DNA of 64,000 nucleotides from Bacteroidota bacterium (GTDB taxonomy: Bacteria > Bacteroidota > Rhodothermia > Rhodothermales > JANQRZ01). The stretch spans positions 62,001-126,000 of the forward strand of contig JBCDKT010000004.1 in assembly GCA_038746285.1 (NCBI GenBank). Reading direction: 5' to 3'. Below the pieces are notes generated by a model that ran no database searches, had not been told where the DNA came from, and was given only the letters and a program-made list of their open reading frames with translations. Numbering within the stretch: position 1 is the first letter of the stretch; every line of letters starts with the position of its first letter. Positions 17,895 to 25,782 of this stretch are shown piece after piece. The translations under genes were made by a program, and so were the position numbers.

Positions 17895-19274
17895 TCAGAG
17901 CAGCAGGTTCATCGGCTCTTCGAGGACGCGCACCACGTCGTCCAGGAACTGTGCGCCGGTGGCCCCGTCGACGACGCGGTGGTCGCACGAGAGCGTCACC
18001 TTCATCCGCTTGCCGGGCACGACCGCGCCGTCCTCCACGACCGGCACGTCGCGGATCGTGCCAATGGCGAGGATACAGGCGTTGGGCGGGTTGATGATCG
18101 CCGTGAACGCCTCGATCCCGAACATGCCGAGGTTGGAGGTGGTGAAGGTCGAGCCTTCCCAGTCGGCGGGCTGGATCGTCTTGTCGCGGGCCTTGCCGGC
18201 GAGCGCCTTCGTCTCCTCGGCGATCTGGGCGAGGCCCTTGCGGTCGGCGTCGCGGATGACCGGCGTGAGGAGCCCCTCGTCGACCGCGACCGCGACGGCG
18301 ACGTTGACGACGTGGTGCCGCCGGATCTCGCCCTCGGCTTCGAGGTAGCTCGCGTTGACGCCCGGGTGGCGGCGGAGCGCGACGGCGCACGCCTTCGTGA
18401 CGAGGTCGTTGAACGAGACCTTGCCCAGCCCCTGCGCCTCGGCCGTCGCGTTGAGCTGGGTGCGCACCTCGACGGCGCGGGCCATGTCGATCTCGCGCGT
18501 GAGGTAGAAGTGCGGCGCGGTGAACTTGCTCTCGGCGAGGCGGCGCGCGATCGTCTTGCGCATCTGCGTGATCGGGACGGCCTCGTAGGTCCCCTCCTCC
18601 ATCGGCGGGGCCGGCGCGGGAGCCGGGCGCGGCGCGCGGTCGGGCGCAAGGGCCGGAGCCGGCGCGGCGACGGGCGCGTTGCCTTCGAGCGCCGCCGCCA
18701 CGTCGCGCTTGATGATGCGGCCTTCTGGGCCGGAGCCGCGCAGCGTGGCGATGTCGAGGCCGCCTTCCTGCGCCATCCGGCGGGCGAGCGGCGACGCTTT
18801 GATCCGGCCGCCGTCGCCTGCCGCCGGGGCCGTGCCGCCGTCCCCGGCGGGCGTCGGGATCGGCTCGGGCTGCTGCCCTTCATGCCCGTAGCCCTCGGGA
18901 ATACTCTCGGTAGCCCCATCGCCCGAAGGCACCGCCGGCTGCTCAGAGTCTTCCGCCTTCTGTCCTGCGTCCTCCGACACAGCCGCTCCGTCGCCCCCGC
19001 CGCCGTACTGCGCGAGGATGTCCGTCACGTCCTCGCCCTCTTTCCCGAGGACCGCGATCAGCCCGCCGATGGGCACGCTCGCGCCGTCGGCGACGATCTT
19101 CTTGAGGAGCACGCCGTCGTCGTAGACCTCGAGGTCCATCGTCGCCTTGTCGGTCTCGACCTGGGCGATCACGTCGCCGGCGGCGACGGCGTCGCCCTCG
19201 TCGGCGAGCCACGCGACGAGGACGCCTTCCTCCATCGTGTCGCTCATCTTGGGCATTTCTACAGCAATCGCCAT
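17895..19274 (-). CDS. pdhC: Pyruvate dehydrogenase complex E2, dihydrolipoamide acetyltransferase
   Basis: A 459-residue protein with the standard E2 layout. One N-terminal lipoyl domain has Lys43 in VETDKATMDLEV. An Ala/Pro/Glu-rich linker follows, then a peripheral-subunit-binding domain (KASPLARRMAQEGGLDI ... GSGPEGRIIKRDV), a second Ala/Pro linker, and the catalytic domain ending in SCDHRVVDGATGAQFL, which holds the active His and Asp. It transfers acetyl groups from E1 to CoA. It follows pdhB in the same direction; a hairpin and a heptamer array separate the two. A single lipoyl domain is the usual minimum. Confidence 0.96.
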   Translation of the reverse strand: MAIAVEMPKMSDTMEEGVLVAWLADEGDAVAAGDVIAQVETDKATMDLEVYDDGVLLKKIVADGASVPIGGLIAVLGKEGEDVTDILAQYGGGGDGAAVSEDAGQKAEDSEQPAVPSGDGATESIPEGYGHEGQQPEPIPTPAGDGGTAPAAGDGGRIKASPLARRMAQEGGLDIATLRGSGPEGRIIKRDVAAALEGNAPVAAPAPALAPDRAPRPAPAPAPPMEEGTYEAVPITQMRKTIARRLAESKFTAPHFYLTREIDMARAVEVRTQLNATAEAQGLGKVSFNDLVTKACAVALRRHPGVNASYLEAEGEIRRHHVVNVAVAVAVDEGLLTPVIRDADRKGLAQIAEETKALAGKARDKTIQPADWEGSTFTTSNLGMFGIEAFTAIINPPNACILAIGTIRDVPVVEDGAVVPGKRMKVTLSCDHRVVDGATGAQFLDDVVRVLEEPMNLLL

Positions 19275-19315
19275 GTCGGGAATGTCGAGTTACAGGTGTC
19301 GAATTGCGGGTAGCG
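19275..19315. repeat. Heptamer array upstream of pdhC (element F)
   Basis: Six 7-mers in register: TGTCGGG (its T is the last base of the pdhC ATG complement), AATGTCG, AGTTACA, GGTGTCG, AATTGCG, GGTAGCG. On the minus strand the array ends exactly at the pdhC start codon. The consensus is close to that of element A. Confidence 0.65.
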
Positions 19316-19355
19316 CGAACGCCGCCGTGCCGCTTCGTTCGGCACTCGGCGTTCG
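19316..19355 (-). terminator. Hairpin between pdhB and pdhC
   Basis: CGAACGCCG-CC-GTGCCG (19316-19332) pairs with CGGCAC-T-CGGCGTTCG (19340-19355), leaving a 7-base loop. It begins 2 bases after the pdhB stop. With no T-tract and pdhC directly downstream, it may be a partial attenuator or an mRNA-processing/stability hairpin inside the operon rather than a full terminator. Confidence 0.5.
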
Positions 19356-19356
19356 T

Positions 19357-20340
19357 CTATTCTACGTACAGCGCGCCCTTCGCTGCCGCGATGACCTCGT
19401 CGACCGTCGGCATCCAGGCTTCGATGAGGTTCTTGGCGTAGGGGGCCGGGGTGTCTTTGGCGGTCACGCGGGCGACCGGCGCGTCGAGGTAGTCGAAGCA
19501 CTGGCTCTGGATGCGGAAGGCGACCTCGGAGGCGATCCCGCCGTAGGGGCTGCACTCGTCCACGATCACGAGCCGGTTGGTCTGCTTGACCGAGTCGACG
19601 ACCGCGCCGGTGTCGAACGGGCGGAGCGTGCGGGGGTCGATGACGGTCGCCTCGTAGCCCTGCTTTGCCAGTTCCTCGGCCGCTTCCATCGCGAGCCAGT
19701 AGCTCTTCGAGTGGGCCACGAGCGTCACGTCGTCGCCCTCACGGGCGATGCGGGCTTTGCCGATGGGGAGGGTGTAGTCCTCTTCGTCGGAGACCTCACC
19801 TTTGAGGCCGAACATCAGCTCCGACTCCATGAAGAGCACGGGGTCGTCGTCGCGGATGGCGGACTTGAGAAGGCCCTTCGCATCGTCGGGGTTCGAGGGG
19901 GCGATGACCTTGAGGCCGGGGACGTTCGTGTAGAACGCCTCGGTCGAGTTGTTGTGCGTCGCCGCGAGCTGGCCGGCGGCGCCGTTGCCGCCGCGGAAGA
20001 CGATCGGCACCTTGAGCTGGCCGCCCGACATGTAGCGGATCTTGGCCGCGTTCGAGACGATCTGGTCGAAGGCGACGAAGGTGAAGTTCCACGTCATGAA
20101 CTCGACGACCGGCCGGAGCCCCATCATCGCCGCGCCGATGCCGAGGCCGGAGAAGCCGTTCTCGGCGATCGGCGTGTCGATCACGCGCTTCGGCCCGAAC
20201 TGGTCGAGCATGCCCTGGGAGACCTTGTAGGCCCCGTCGTACTCGGCGACTTCCTCGCCCATGAGGAAGACGTTCTCGTCGCGGACCATCTCCTCCGTCA
20301 TCGCGTCGCGGAGGGCTTCGCGGAATTGCAACTCTGCCAT
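19357..20340 (-). CDS. pdhB: Pyruvate dehydrogenase E1 component, beta subunit
   Basis: A 327-residue beta subunit of the heterotetrameric E1. Starts at MAELQFREALRDAM; the typical E1-beta features follow: EVAEYDGAYKVSQGM, the IDTPIAENGFSGLGIGAAMMGLRPVVEF block, IRYMSGGQLKVPIVFRG, and the C-terminal transketolase domain (VIDPRTLRPFD, LVIVDECSPYGGIASEVAF). With E1-alpha it decarboxylates pyruvate and reductively acetylates E2. It is 81 bases downstream of pdhA; the gap is filled by an inverted octamer array. A longer upstream frame is repeat-encoded and rejected. Confidence 0.97.
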   Translation of the reverse strand: MAELQFREALRDAMTEEMVRDENVFLMGEEVAEYDGAYKVSQGMLDQFGPKRVIDTPIAENGFSGLGIGAAMMGLRPVVEFMTWNFTFVAFDQIVSNAAKIRYMSGGQLKVPIVFRGGNGAAGQLAATHNNSTEAFYTNVPGLKVIAPSNPDDAKGLLKSAIRDDDPVLFMESELMFGLKGEVSDEEDYTLPIGKARIAREGDDVTLVAHSKSYWLAMEAAEELAKQGYEATVIDPRTLRPFDTGAVVDSVKQTNRLVIVDECSPYGGIASEVAFRIQSQCFDYLDAPVARVTAKDTPAPYAKNLIEAWMPTVDEVIAAAKGALYVE

Positions 20341-20344
20341 TGGG

Positions 20345-20430
20345 TGATTCGCTGATTCACTGATTGAGTGATTGACGGGACCGACCGGGAGACACAATCA
20401 CCCAATCGCCCATTCACCCAATCACACAAT
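20345..20430. repeat. Inverted octamer array between pdhA and pdhB (element G)
   Basis: Left arm 20345-20376: TGATTCGC, TGATTCAC, TGATTGAG, TGATTGAC. Right arm 20395-20426: CAATCACC, CAATCGCC, CATTCACC, CAATCACA, then CAAT. Both arms keep an exact 8-base register and are complementary in consensus across an 18-base GC-rich loop. The right arm runs over the pdhA stop codon. Confidence 0.9.
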
Positions 20431-21582
20431 GAAAGGGTAGTCGTCCTGCACGTACACGTCCTCGTACATCGTCTCGACGGGCGGGAACGGGCTGTTCTCG
20501 GCGAACTCGACGGAGGCGTGGACCTCGGCCTTGACCTCGTCGTCGAGCGCGTCGAGCTGCTCGTTCGTCGCGAGGTCGTGGTCGATCAGGTAGGACTTGA
20601 GGCGGATGATGGGGTCCTCGTTCTTCTTCGACTCCATCTCCTCCTTCGTGCGGTACTTCTGCGGGTCCGACATCGAGTGGCCCCGGTAGCGGTAGGTGCG
20701 GATCTCGACGAGGGCGGGCTTGCTCTGCTCGCGGGCCTGCTTGGCGAGCTCGCCCATCGCGTAGTAGACCTCGAAGACGTCCATCCCATTGACGAGCGCG
20801 CCCGTCATGTCGTAGGCGTAGGCCTGCTTGTAGAGGTCGGGCTCGGAGACGGCGCGGTCCACGGCGGTGCCCATCGCGTAGCCGTTGTTCTCGCAGACGA
20901 GGAGCACGGGGATCTCGTAGAGCGCCGCGAGGTTGGCCGCCTCGTGGAACGAGCCCTGGCTGATGGCCCCGTCGCCGAAGAAGCCGACCGCGACGGCCCC
21001 GGTCTCTTTGTACTTCGCGGCGAAGCCCATCCCGACCGCGAGCGGGATCTGCCCGCCGACGATCCCGTGCCCGCCGTAGAAGTGGTTCTCGACGTCGAAG
21101 AAGTGCATCGAGCCGCCCTTGCCGCGTGAGGAGCCGTCGATCTTACCGAAGAGTTCGGCCATGCATTCGTTGGCCGTCATGCCACGGGCGAGGCCGAGGC
21201 CGTGGTCGCGGTAGGCGGTGATGATGGGGTCGGTGTCCTGGAGCGCGTGGACGGTCCCCGCCGAGACGGCCTCCTGGCCGATGTAGAGGTGGAGGAAGCC
21301 GGAGATCTTCTGGCGGCCGTACATCTGCGCGGCGCGCTCCTCGAACCGGCGCTGGAGCATCATGCTCCGGTACATCGCCAGGAGTTCGTCCGGCTCCAGC
21401 CCGAGCGACTCGTGGGTGTGGCCGCCCCCGGTGTACATCCGGAAGTCGGCCCCGTCGGGGAGGTCCTGCGGGCCGGTGGCTGCGCCGCTAGCGGCTTTGC
21501 CGTTGGTCGTCTGCTTCTTCGGCGCGCGCTCGGCCTTGGCCGTGCGCTTCTTGGCCGGAGCCTTTTTGGTTTCGTTCGCCAT
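20422..21582 (-). CDS. pdhA: Pyruvate dehydrogenase E1 component, alpha subunit
   Basis: A 386-residue E1-alpha. A Lys/Ala-rich N-terminal tail (residues 2-35) precedes the TPP-binding fold: FLHLYIGQEAVSAG, AYRDHGLGLARGMT, GGHGIVGGQIPLAVGMGFA. The TPP motif is GFFGDGAISQGSFHEAANLA...CENN. The regulatory or phosphorylation loop position is YRYRGHSMSDP. The basic tail is longer than usual and could interact with E2. Start at MANETKKAPAKK; the longer frame upstream has no homology. First gene of the pdhABC-mgsA run and divergent from the glycosyltransferase. Confidence 0.97.
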   Translation of the reverse strand: MANETKKAPAKKRTAKAERAPKKQTTNGKAASGAATGPQDLPDGADFRMYTGGGHTHESLGLEPDELLAMYRSMMLQRRFEERAAQMYGRQKISGFLHLYIGQEAVSAGTVHALQDTDPIITAYRDHGLGLARGMTANECMAELFGKIDGSSRGKGGSMHFFDVENHFYGGHGIVGGQIPLAVGMGFAAKYKETGAVAVGFFGDGAISQGSFHEAANLAALYEIPVLLVCENNGYAMGTAVDRAVSEPDLYKQAYAYDMTGALVNGMDVFEVYYAMGELAKQAREQSKPALVEIRTYRYRGHSMSDPQKYRTKEEMESKKNEDPIIRLKSYLIDHDLATNEQLDALDDEVKAEVHASVEFAENSPFPPVETMYEDVYVQDDYPFIV

Positions 21583-21775
21583 CGTGGGGCCTGCTGGGAA
21601 AAGAGAGAAAGCGGCGGACCTTGAAGATACGCCCGTGCTGCGAGCTACGGCATCGTGCCGCACGGGCCGTGGTCGGCCTCTGGTAAGGGTACACGCCGCC
21701 TCGCGTTCCCTCGCCGCGCTTTCCATCCCGGAAGCGCCCGGCGTAGTTTCCAGGGCTCGCCCCAGCCCGCTCCTC

Positions 21776-22534
21776 GTGCCCGATCCCGCCGCCGTACCGC
21801 CCGCTCCCGACGCGCCCCGCGTGCTCGTCGTCGTGCCGACCTACGAGGAGGCGGTCAACATCCGGCCGATGCTGAAGGAGATCCTCGGGCTGGCCGGGCG
21901 CTACGACGCGCTCGTGGTCGACGACGGCTCGCCCGACGGCACGGCCGACGTGGTCCGCGCCGTGCAGGCCGAGCACCCCGGCCGGGTCCACCTCATCGAG
22001 CGCGCCGGCAAGCAGGGCCTCGGGACGGCCTACCTCACCGGCTTCCGCTTCGCCCGCGACGAGGACTACGCCTACGTCTGCGAGATGGACGCCGACTTCT
22101 CGCACAACCCCCAAGACCTCCCCCTCCTCGTCGAGGCTGTCCGCGCCGGGGCCGACATTGCGATGGGCAGCCGGTACGTCGGCGGGATCCGCGTGCTCAA
22201 CTGGCCGCTCCGGCGGCTGGTGCTCTCCTACGGCGCGGGCGTCTACACACGCGCCATCACCGGGATGCCCGTGATGGACGTCACCGCCGGGTTCAAGTGC
22301 TTCCACCCCCGCGTCTTCGAAGCCCTCGACTTCAGCCGCATCAAGTCGAACGGCTACATGTTCCAGATCGAGATGACCTACCGCGCCTGGCGCAAGGGCT
22401 TCACGATCGTCGAGGTCCCGATCACGTTCACCGAGCGGACCGAGGGCCAGAGCAAGATGAGCAAAGCCATCGTCCGCGAGGCCGCCCTCAAGGTCTGGGA
22501 ACTCCGCTTCCGCGACCTGTTTGGGAAACTGTAG
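21776..22534 (+). CDS. GT2 glycosyltransferase, polyprenol-phosphate mannose synthase-like (Dpm1 type)
   Basis: A 252-residue cytoplasmic or membrane-peripheral GT-A enzyme. Motifs are [12 protein letters not shown] (19-29), Asp49/Asp50 in [23 protein letters not shown] (DAD 105-107, metal and sugar nucleotide), [19 protein letters not shown] and [12 protein letters not shown]. This matches polyprenol monophosphomannose synthases. It should transfer mannose (or another hexose) from a sugar nucleotide to a lipid phosphate for envelope glycosylation. No ATG is available at the right place. The GTG at 21776 gives the family's usual length; a longer frame overlapping pdhA's upstream region is unsupported. 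Confidence 0.9.
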   Translation: MPDPAAVPPAPDAPRVLVVVPTYEEAVNIRPMLKEILGLAGRYDALVVDDGSPDGTADVVRAVQAEHPGRVHLIERAGKQGLGTAYLTGFRFARDEDYAYVCEMDADFSHNPQDLPLLVEAVRAGADIAMGSRYVGGIRVLNWPLRRLVLSYGAGVYTRAITGMPVMDVTAGFKCFHPRVFEALDFSRIKSNGYMFQIEMTYRAWRKGFTIVEVPITFTERTEGQSKMSKAIVREAALKVWELRFRDLFGKL

Positions 22535-22535
22535 C

Positions 22536-22629
22536 GATTGGGGATTTCGGAGTGACGATCTTGGATTTGCCGCTTCGTTCCCCACCCTCTTCCCAATCCG
22601 AACTCCAAAATCCCCAATCCAAAATGCAA
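22536..22629. repeat. Inverted heptamer array containing the icd start codon (element H)
   Basis: Left arm 22536-22570: GATTGGG, GATTTCG, GAGTGAC, GATCTTG, GATTTGC. Right arm 22595-22629: AATCCGA, ACTCCAA, AATCCCC, AATCCAA, AATGCAA. The first 18 bases of the left arm pair with 22602-22619 with one mismatch. The last unit contains the icd ATG (22624), so in mRNA the ribosome landing site would be near the hairpin base. Confidence 0.9.
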
Positions 22630-23871
22630 ACCCTCACCCCCCCAACCGACGGTACCGCCATCACGATGCAAGACGGTCGCCTCCACGTCCCCGACCGGCC
22701 CATCGTCCCGTTCATCGAAGGCGACGGCATCGGCCCCGACATCTGGGCGGCGGCCTCGCGCGTGCTCGACGCCGCTGTCGAGAAAGCCTACGGTGGCCAG
22801 AAGGAGATCGTCTGGTTCGAGGTCTATGCCGGCGAGAAGGCCCACGACGCCTTCGGCGAGTGGCTGCCCGAGGACACCCTCACGGCCATCGAGCAGTACC
22901 TCGTCGCCATCAAAGGCCCGCTCACGACGCCCGTAGGCGGCGGCTTCCGGAGCCTCAACGTCGCCCTCCGACAGAAGCTCGACCTCTACGCCTGCGTCCG
23001 CCCGGTGCAGTACTTCGACGGCGTACCCTCGCCGGTCAAGAGCCCCGAGGACGTGGACATGGTGATCTTCCGCGAGAACACCGAGGACATCTACGCCGGG
23101 ATCGAGTTCGAGGCCGGGAGCGAGGGCATGCGGAAGCTGCGCGACTTTTTGCAGGACGAGATGGGCGTCACCTCGATCCGCTTCCCCGAGACGAGCGGCC
23201 TCGGCGTCAAGCCGGTCTCCGAGGAGGGCACCAAGCGCCTCGTCCGCGCCGCGATCCGCTACGCCATCGACAACCATCAGGACACCGTCACGCTCGTCCA
23301 CAAGGGCAACATCATGAAGTTCACCGAGGGGGCCTTCCGCACCTGGGGCTACGAGGTGGCAAAAGAGGAGTTCGGCGCCACCGACCTCGACGGCGGCCCG
23401 TGGCAGACGATCACCACCGGCGACGGCCGCGAGGTCACGGTCAACGACGTGATCGCCGACGCGATGCTCCAGCAGATCCTCACGCGCCCGAAGAACTACA
23501 GCGTGATCGCGACCATGAACCTCAACGGCGACTACATCTCCGACGCCCTCGCCGCCCAGGTCGGGGGGATCGGGATCGCGCCCGGGGCCAACATCAACTA
23601 CGACACCGGGCAGGCCATCTTCGAGGCCACGCACGGGACCGCGCCGAAGTACGCCGGGCAGGACAAGGTCAACCCGTCGAGCGTGATCCTCTCGGGCGAG
23701 ATGATGTTCCGCTACCTCGGCTGGACCGAGGCCGCCGACCTGCTCGTCGCCGCGATGGGCAAGACGATCTCGCAAAAGCGCGTCACCTACGACTTCGAGC
23801 GCCTGATGGACGGCGCGACCCTCCTCCAGACCAGCACCTTCGGCGATGCTCTGATCGAGAACATGGGGTAA
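22624..23871 (+). CDS. icd: Isocitrate dehydrogenase (NADP+)
   Basis: A 415-residue TCA-cycle enzyme of the E. coli Icd type (416 residues there). It oxidatively decarboxylates isocitrate to 2-oxoglutarate. Visible are [12 protein letters not shown], the substrate loop [17 protein letters not shown] with Ser110 (equivalent to the phosphorylatable Ser113 of E. coli), [29 protein letters not shown], and [15 protein letters not shown]. The Lys-Tyr pair in the last motif indicates NADP specificity. The ATG at 22624 lies inside the last unit of a heptamer array, and no Shine-Dalgarno sequence is seen. A long in-frame extension into the glycosyltransferase region is fortuitous. Confidence 0.97.
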   Translation: MQTLTPPTDGTAITMQDGRLHVPDRPIVPFIEGDGIGPDIWAAASRVLDAAVEKAYGGQKEIVWFEVYAGEKAHDAFGEWLPEDTLTAIEQYLVAIKGPLTTPVGGGFRSLNVALRQKLDLYACVRPVQYFDGVPSPVKSPEDVDMVIFRENTEDIYAGIEFEAGSEGMRKLRDFLQDEMGVTSIRFPETSGLGVKPVSEEGTKRLVRAAIRYAIDNHQDTVTLVHKGNIMKFTEGAFRTWGYEVAKEEFGATDLDGGPWQTITTGDGREVTVNDVIADAMLQQILTRPKNYSVIATMNLNGDYISDALAAQVGGIGIAPGANINYDTGQAIFEATHGTAPKYAGQDKVNPSSVILSGEMMFRYLGWTEAADLLVAAMGKTISQKRVTYDFERLMDGATLLQTSTFGDALIENMG

Positions 23872-23894
23872 GTTGCCGGAGCTAGTGTAAGCGC

Positions 23895-24791
23895 ATGCTG
23901 AACATCGAACTTGAGAAGCGAATTCAGAAGGAGATAGATCAGAGCGGATTTCCGCTAGAACTTGATGTCGTCGCTGATCTACGAGAGGCCAACTACATAG
24001 TCTCCCCAAACCTCTCTTTCAGCAATGGAGAGCGGCTTGCCCGTGAGATCGACGCCGTCGCATTCTCGAACGAAGAAACCCCGGATGGCTGGCCATTCGG
24101 AGTCATAGGGAACGTGCTCGCAGTAGAGTGCAAGCGGCAAAGAAAAAAACCATGGGTGTTCTTCGAAGAGGGTCTTGATCCTTTGGCTGTGCTCGGGCTC
24201 GGTACTGAGATCGATATACTAACAGAGCTCGAATACACGCTACCCTACAACGTGTTGGCAGCATGTATGAACTCCCCACTGCGTGGTCATCATTTCAACG
24301 GCTTTCTCCCTAGAGCACGCACCTACTTCGAGGCATTCTCCAAACCGAATCAAGAGAACTCTATTTACAAGGCCGTTCAAAGCGTTTGGCACGCGCTTAC
24401 TTTTATCCGCTCATGGTTTGGAGAGCAGGGCTTTGATCGGACCCCTAAAGCAAGCGCTGTCAAGCGAAGAACGTTTTTGCTCCAAGGTGTTATCGTTCTG
24501 GACGGGCAACTCTTGTTGGCCAGTAAGGAAGGTGACGAATTCACCTTAGCCGAGTCAGATCACATAATTCTGAGAACGATTGATCGGTTGACACGAGAGG
24601 GAAAATCTGCATTCGGTATCGGTGAGGAAATCGTGATCGACGTAGTATCGTACAGGGGTCTTGCGAAATATCTCGATCAGAGCGTCAAGAATGTTGAACT
24701 GCTGAGCCAGCACCTATCAGCTCAGCTCAAGGCAGGTTGGATATTGGATTCTTCCAACTCATCGTCAGAGGGGCAAGGTGCTGGGGAGTAA
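23895..24791 (+). CDS. Hypothetical protein with PD-(D/E)XK nuclease-like N-terminus; low GC, probably acquired
   Basis: A 298-residue protein encoded by DNA of about 50% G+C, clearly lower than all neighbours, with AT-rich codons otherwise rare here. The N-terminal 90 residues follow the restriction-endonuclease-like pattern. A first helix (LEKRIQKEIDQSG) leads to a strand with Asp53 (LAREIDAVAF), then Glu78 and Lys80 (VLAVECKRQRKKPWVFF), the D...ExK active site. The rest (about 100-298) has no recognised domain but ends in a helical part (YLDQSVKNVELLSQHL) that could be a winged-helix-like region. A nuclease or defence role is inferred only from the motif. It is inserted between icd and an inverted-repeat element. 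Confidence 0.7.
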   Translation: MLNIELEKRIQKEIDQSGFPLELDVVADLREANYIVSPNLSFSNGERLAREIDAVAFSNEETPDGWPFGVIGNVLAVECKRQRKKPWVFFEEGLDPLAVLGLGTEIDILTELEYTLPYNVLAACMNSPLRGHHFNGFLPRARTYFEAFSKPNQENSIYKAVQSVWHALTFIRSWFGEQGFDRTPKASAVKRRTFLLQGVIVLDGQLLLASKEGDEFTLAESDHIILRTIDRLTREGKSAFGIGEEIVIDVVSYRGLAKYLDQSVKNVELLSQHLSAQLKAGWILDSSNSSSEGQGAGE

Positions 24792-24794
24792 AAT

Positions 24795-24880
24795 TGTCAT
24801 TGCGAGGAGCATAGCGACGAAGCAATCTCCTGACCTCGACTTCGTCCTTTGGAGATTGCTTCGCTTCGCTCGCAATGACA
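24795..24880. repeat. TGTCATTGCGAG inverted-repeat element, copy 1
   Basis: Left arm 24795-24830 (starts TGTCATTGCGAGGAGC, ends GCAATCTCC) pairs with right arm 24851-24880 (GGAGATTGCTTCGC ... GCAATGACA). It lies between the low-GC gene and the convergent SGNH hydrolase. The second copy is at 42118-42205. I recall similar CATTGCGAG...AAGCAATCTC dispersed repeats from many unrelated bacterial genomes. Confidence 0.9.
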
Positions 24881-24899
24881 GCCTTGGGTTCTTCTACCT

Positions 24900-25640
24900 C
24901 TACTGCCGCGTCTGCTGGAGCGCCCGAATCTGCTCCGCGGCACGGCGGGCCCACTCGTCGTAGACGCGGGGGCCAGGGTGGAAGCCGTCGGCGGCCATGA
25001 CTTCGGCGACGGTCACCTCGCCCTCGCGGAGCGCGCCGTCGGCGGCGAAGCCGAGGCCGATGTACGTCACGCCGCGTTCGCCCTCGGCCCAGGCTTCGAG
25101 GGCGGCGTCGTAGCGGCGGGCCTGGCGGCCGAGAACCCAGCGCATTGGCTGCGGCACCGCCGGGAATTGGCCGATGAGTGGCATCCCGGAGACGACGACA
25201 TGCCCGACCCCGAACCGCTCCCGAAGCTCCGCCACAAGCTCGCGGTACGACGCGAGCCACGCCGGGAGCGGCTGCCCCGCAATCACGTCGTTCATCCCGA
25301 TGGCGAGCAGCGCCACGTCGAACGGCTCGGGCTCCTGCTTGCGGAGGAACGCGAGCGTCCGCGGGACCGTCGAGCCGAACCGGGCGAAGAGGGTCCAGGT
25401 GACCCGGTGGGTCTCCGCGAGACGGCTCACGACGTGCCCGAGGAGCGCGTCGTCCTGCGTCTCGGCCCCGTAGCCCTCAGCCGAGGAGTCGCCGACGAGC
25501 AGGAAGCGGAGCGGATCGCCGGTGCCGCGCGTGCCTTCGCGTGCACCCGACGGCGCGGTCAGCTTGGGCATCGTTTTGAACATCCGCTTGCCCTGCACGA
25601 GCAGGACCGGGGCGAGGAGCGTGCGGGCGAGGTTGGGCAT
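24900..25640 (-). CDS. SGNH/GDSL hydrolase family protein
   Basis: A 246-residue esterase-like protein. Block I is FLLVGDSSAEGYGAE with catalytic Ser52. The GMND motif (LAIGMNDVIAG) is block III, and ADGFHPGP near the C-terminus supplies the Asp and His of block V. The N-terminus (MPNLARTLLAPVLLVQGKRM) is a moderately hydrophobic segment, perhaps an uncleaved membrane anchor. Members act as esterases, thioesterases or carbohydrate deacetylases; the substrate cannot be chosen here. The start is at MPNLART; the longer frame overlaps the promoter of the divergent dehydrogenase gene. Confidence 0.88.
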   Translation of the reverse strand: MPNLARTLLAPVLLVQGKRMFKTMPKLTAPSGAREGTRGTGDPLRFLLVGDSSAEGYGAETQDDALLGHVVSRLAETHRVTWTLFARFGSTVPRTLAFLRKQEPEPFDVALLAIGMNDVIAGQPLPAWLASYRELVAELRERFGVGHVVVSGMPLIGQFPAVPQPMRWVLGRQARRYDAALEAWAEGERGVTYIGLGFAADGALREGEVTVAEVMAADGFHPGPRVYDEWARRAAEQIRALQQTRQ

Positions 25641-25782
25641 GGCGGCGGGTGCGGTGGGGCCGTGTGTAGCACACAGCCAGCGGTAGGTTTCGGCGGCGGC
25701 TGAAACTTTGTGTATGTTCGGCCTACGCCGCCCCACCCGGCGTGCCCTTCCCGTCTACCTCCACCACACACCTTCCTTCCTC

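Noticed and set aside
20345-20430. Possible CRISPR or transcription-factor operator array in the octamer elements
   Set aside because: Units are 7-8 bases, degenerate and abutting. Their sequence changes from locus to locus, which does not fit CRISPR repeats or sites for a single regulator.
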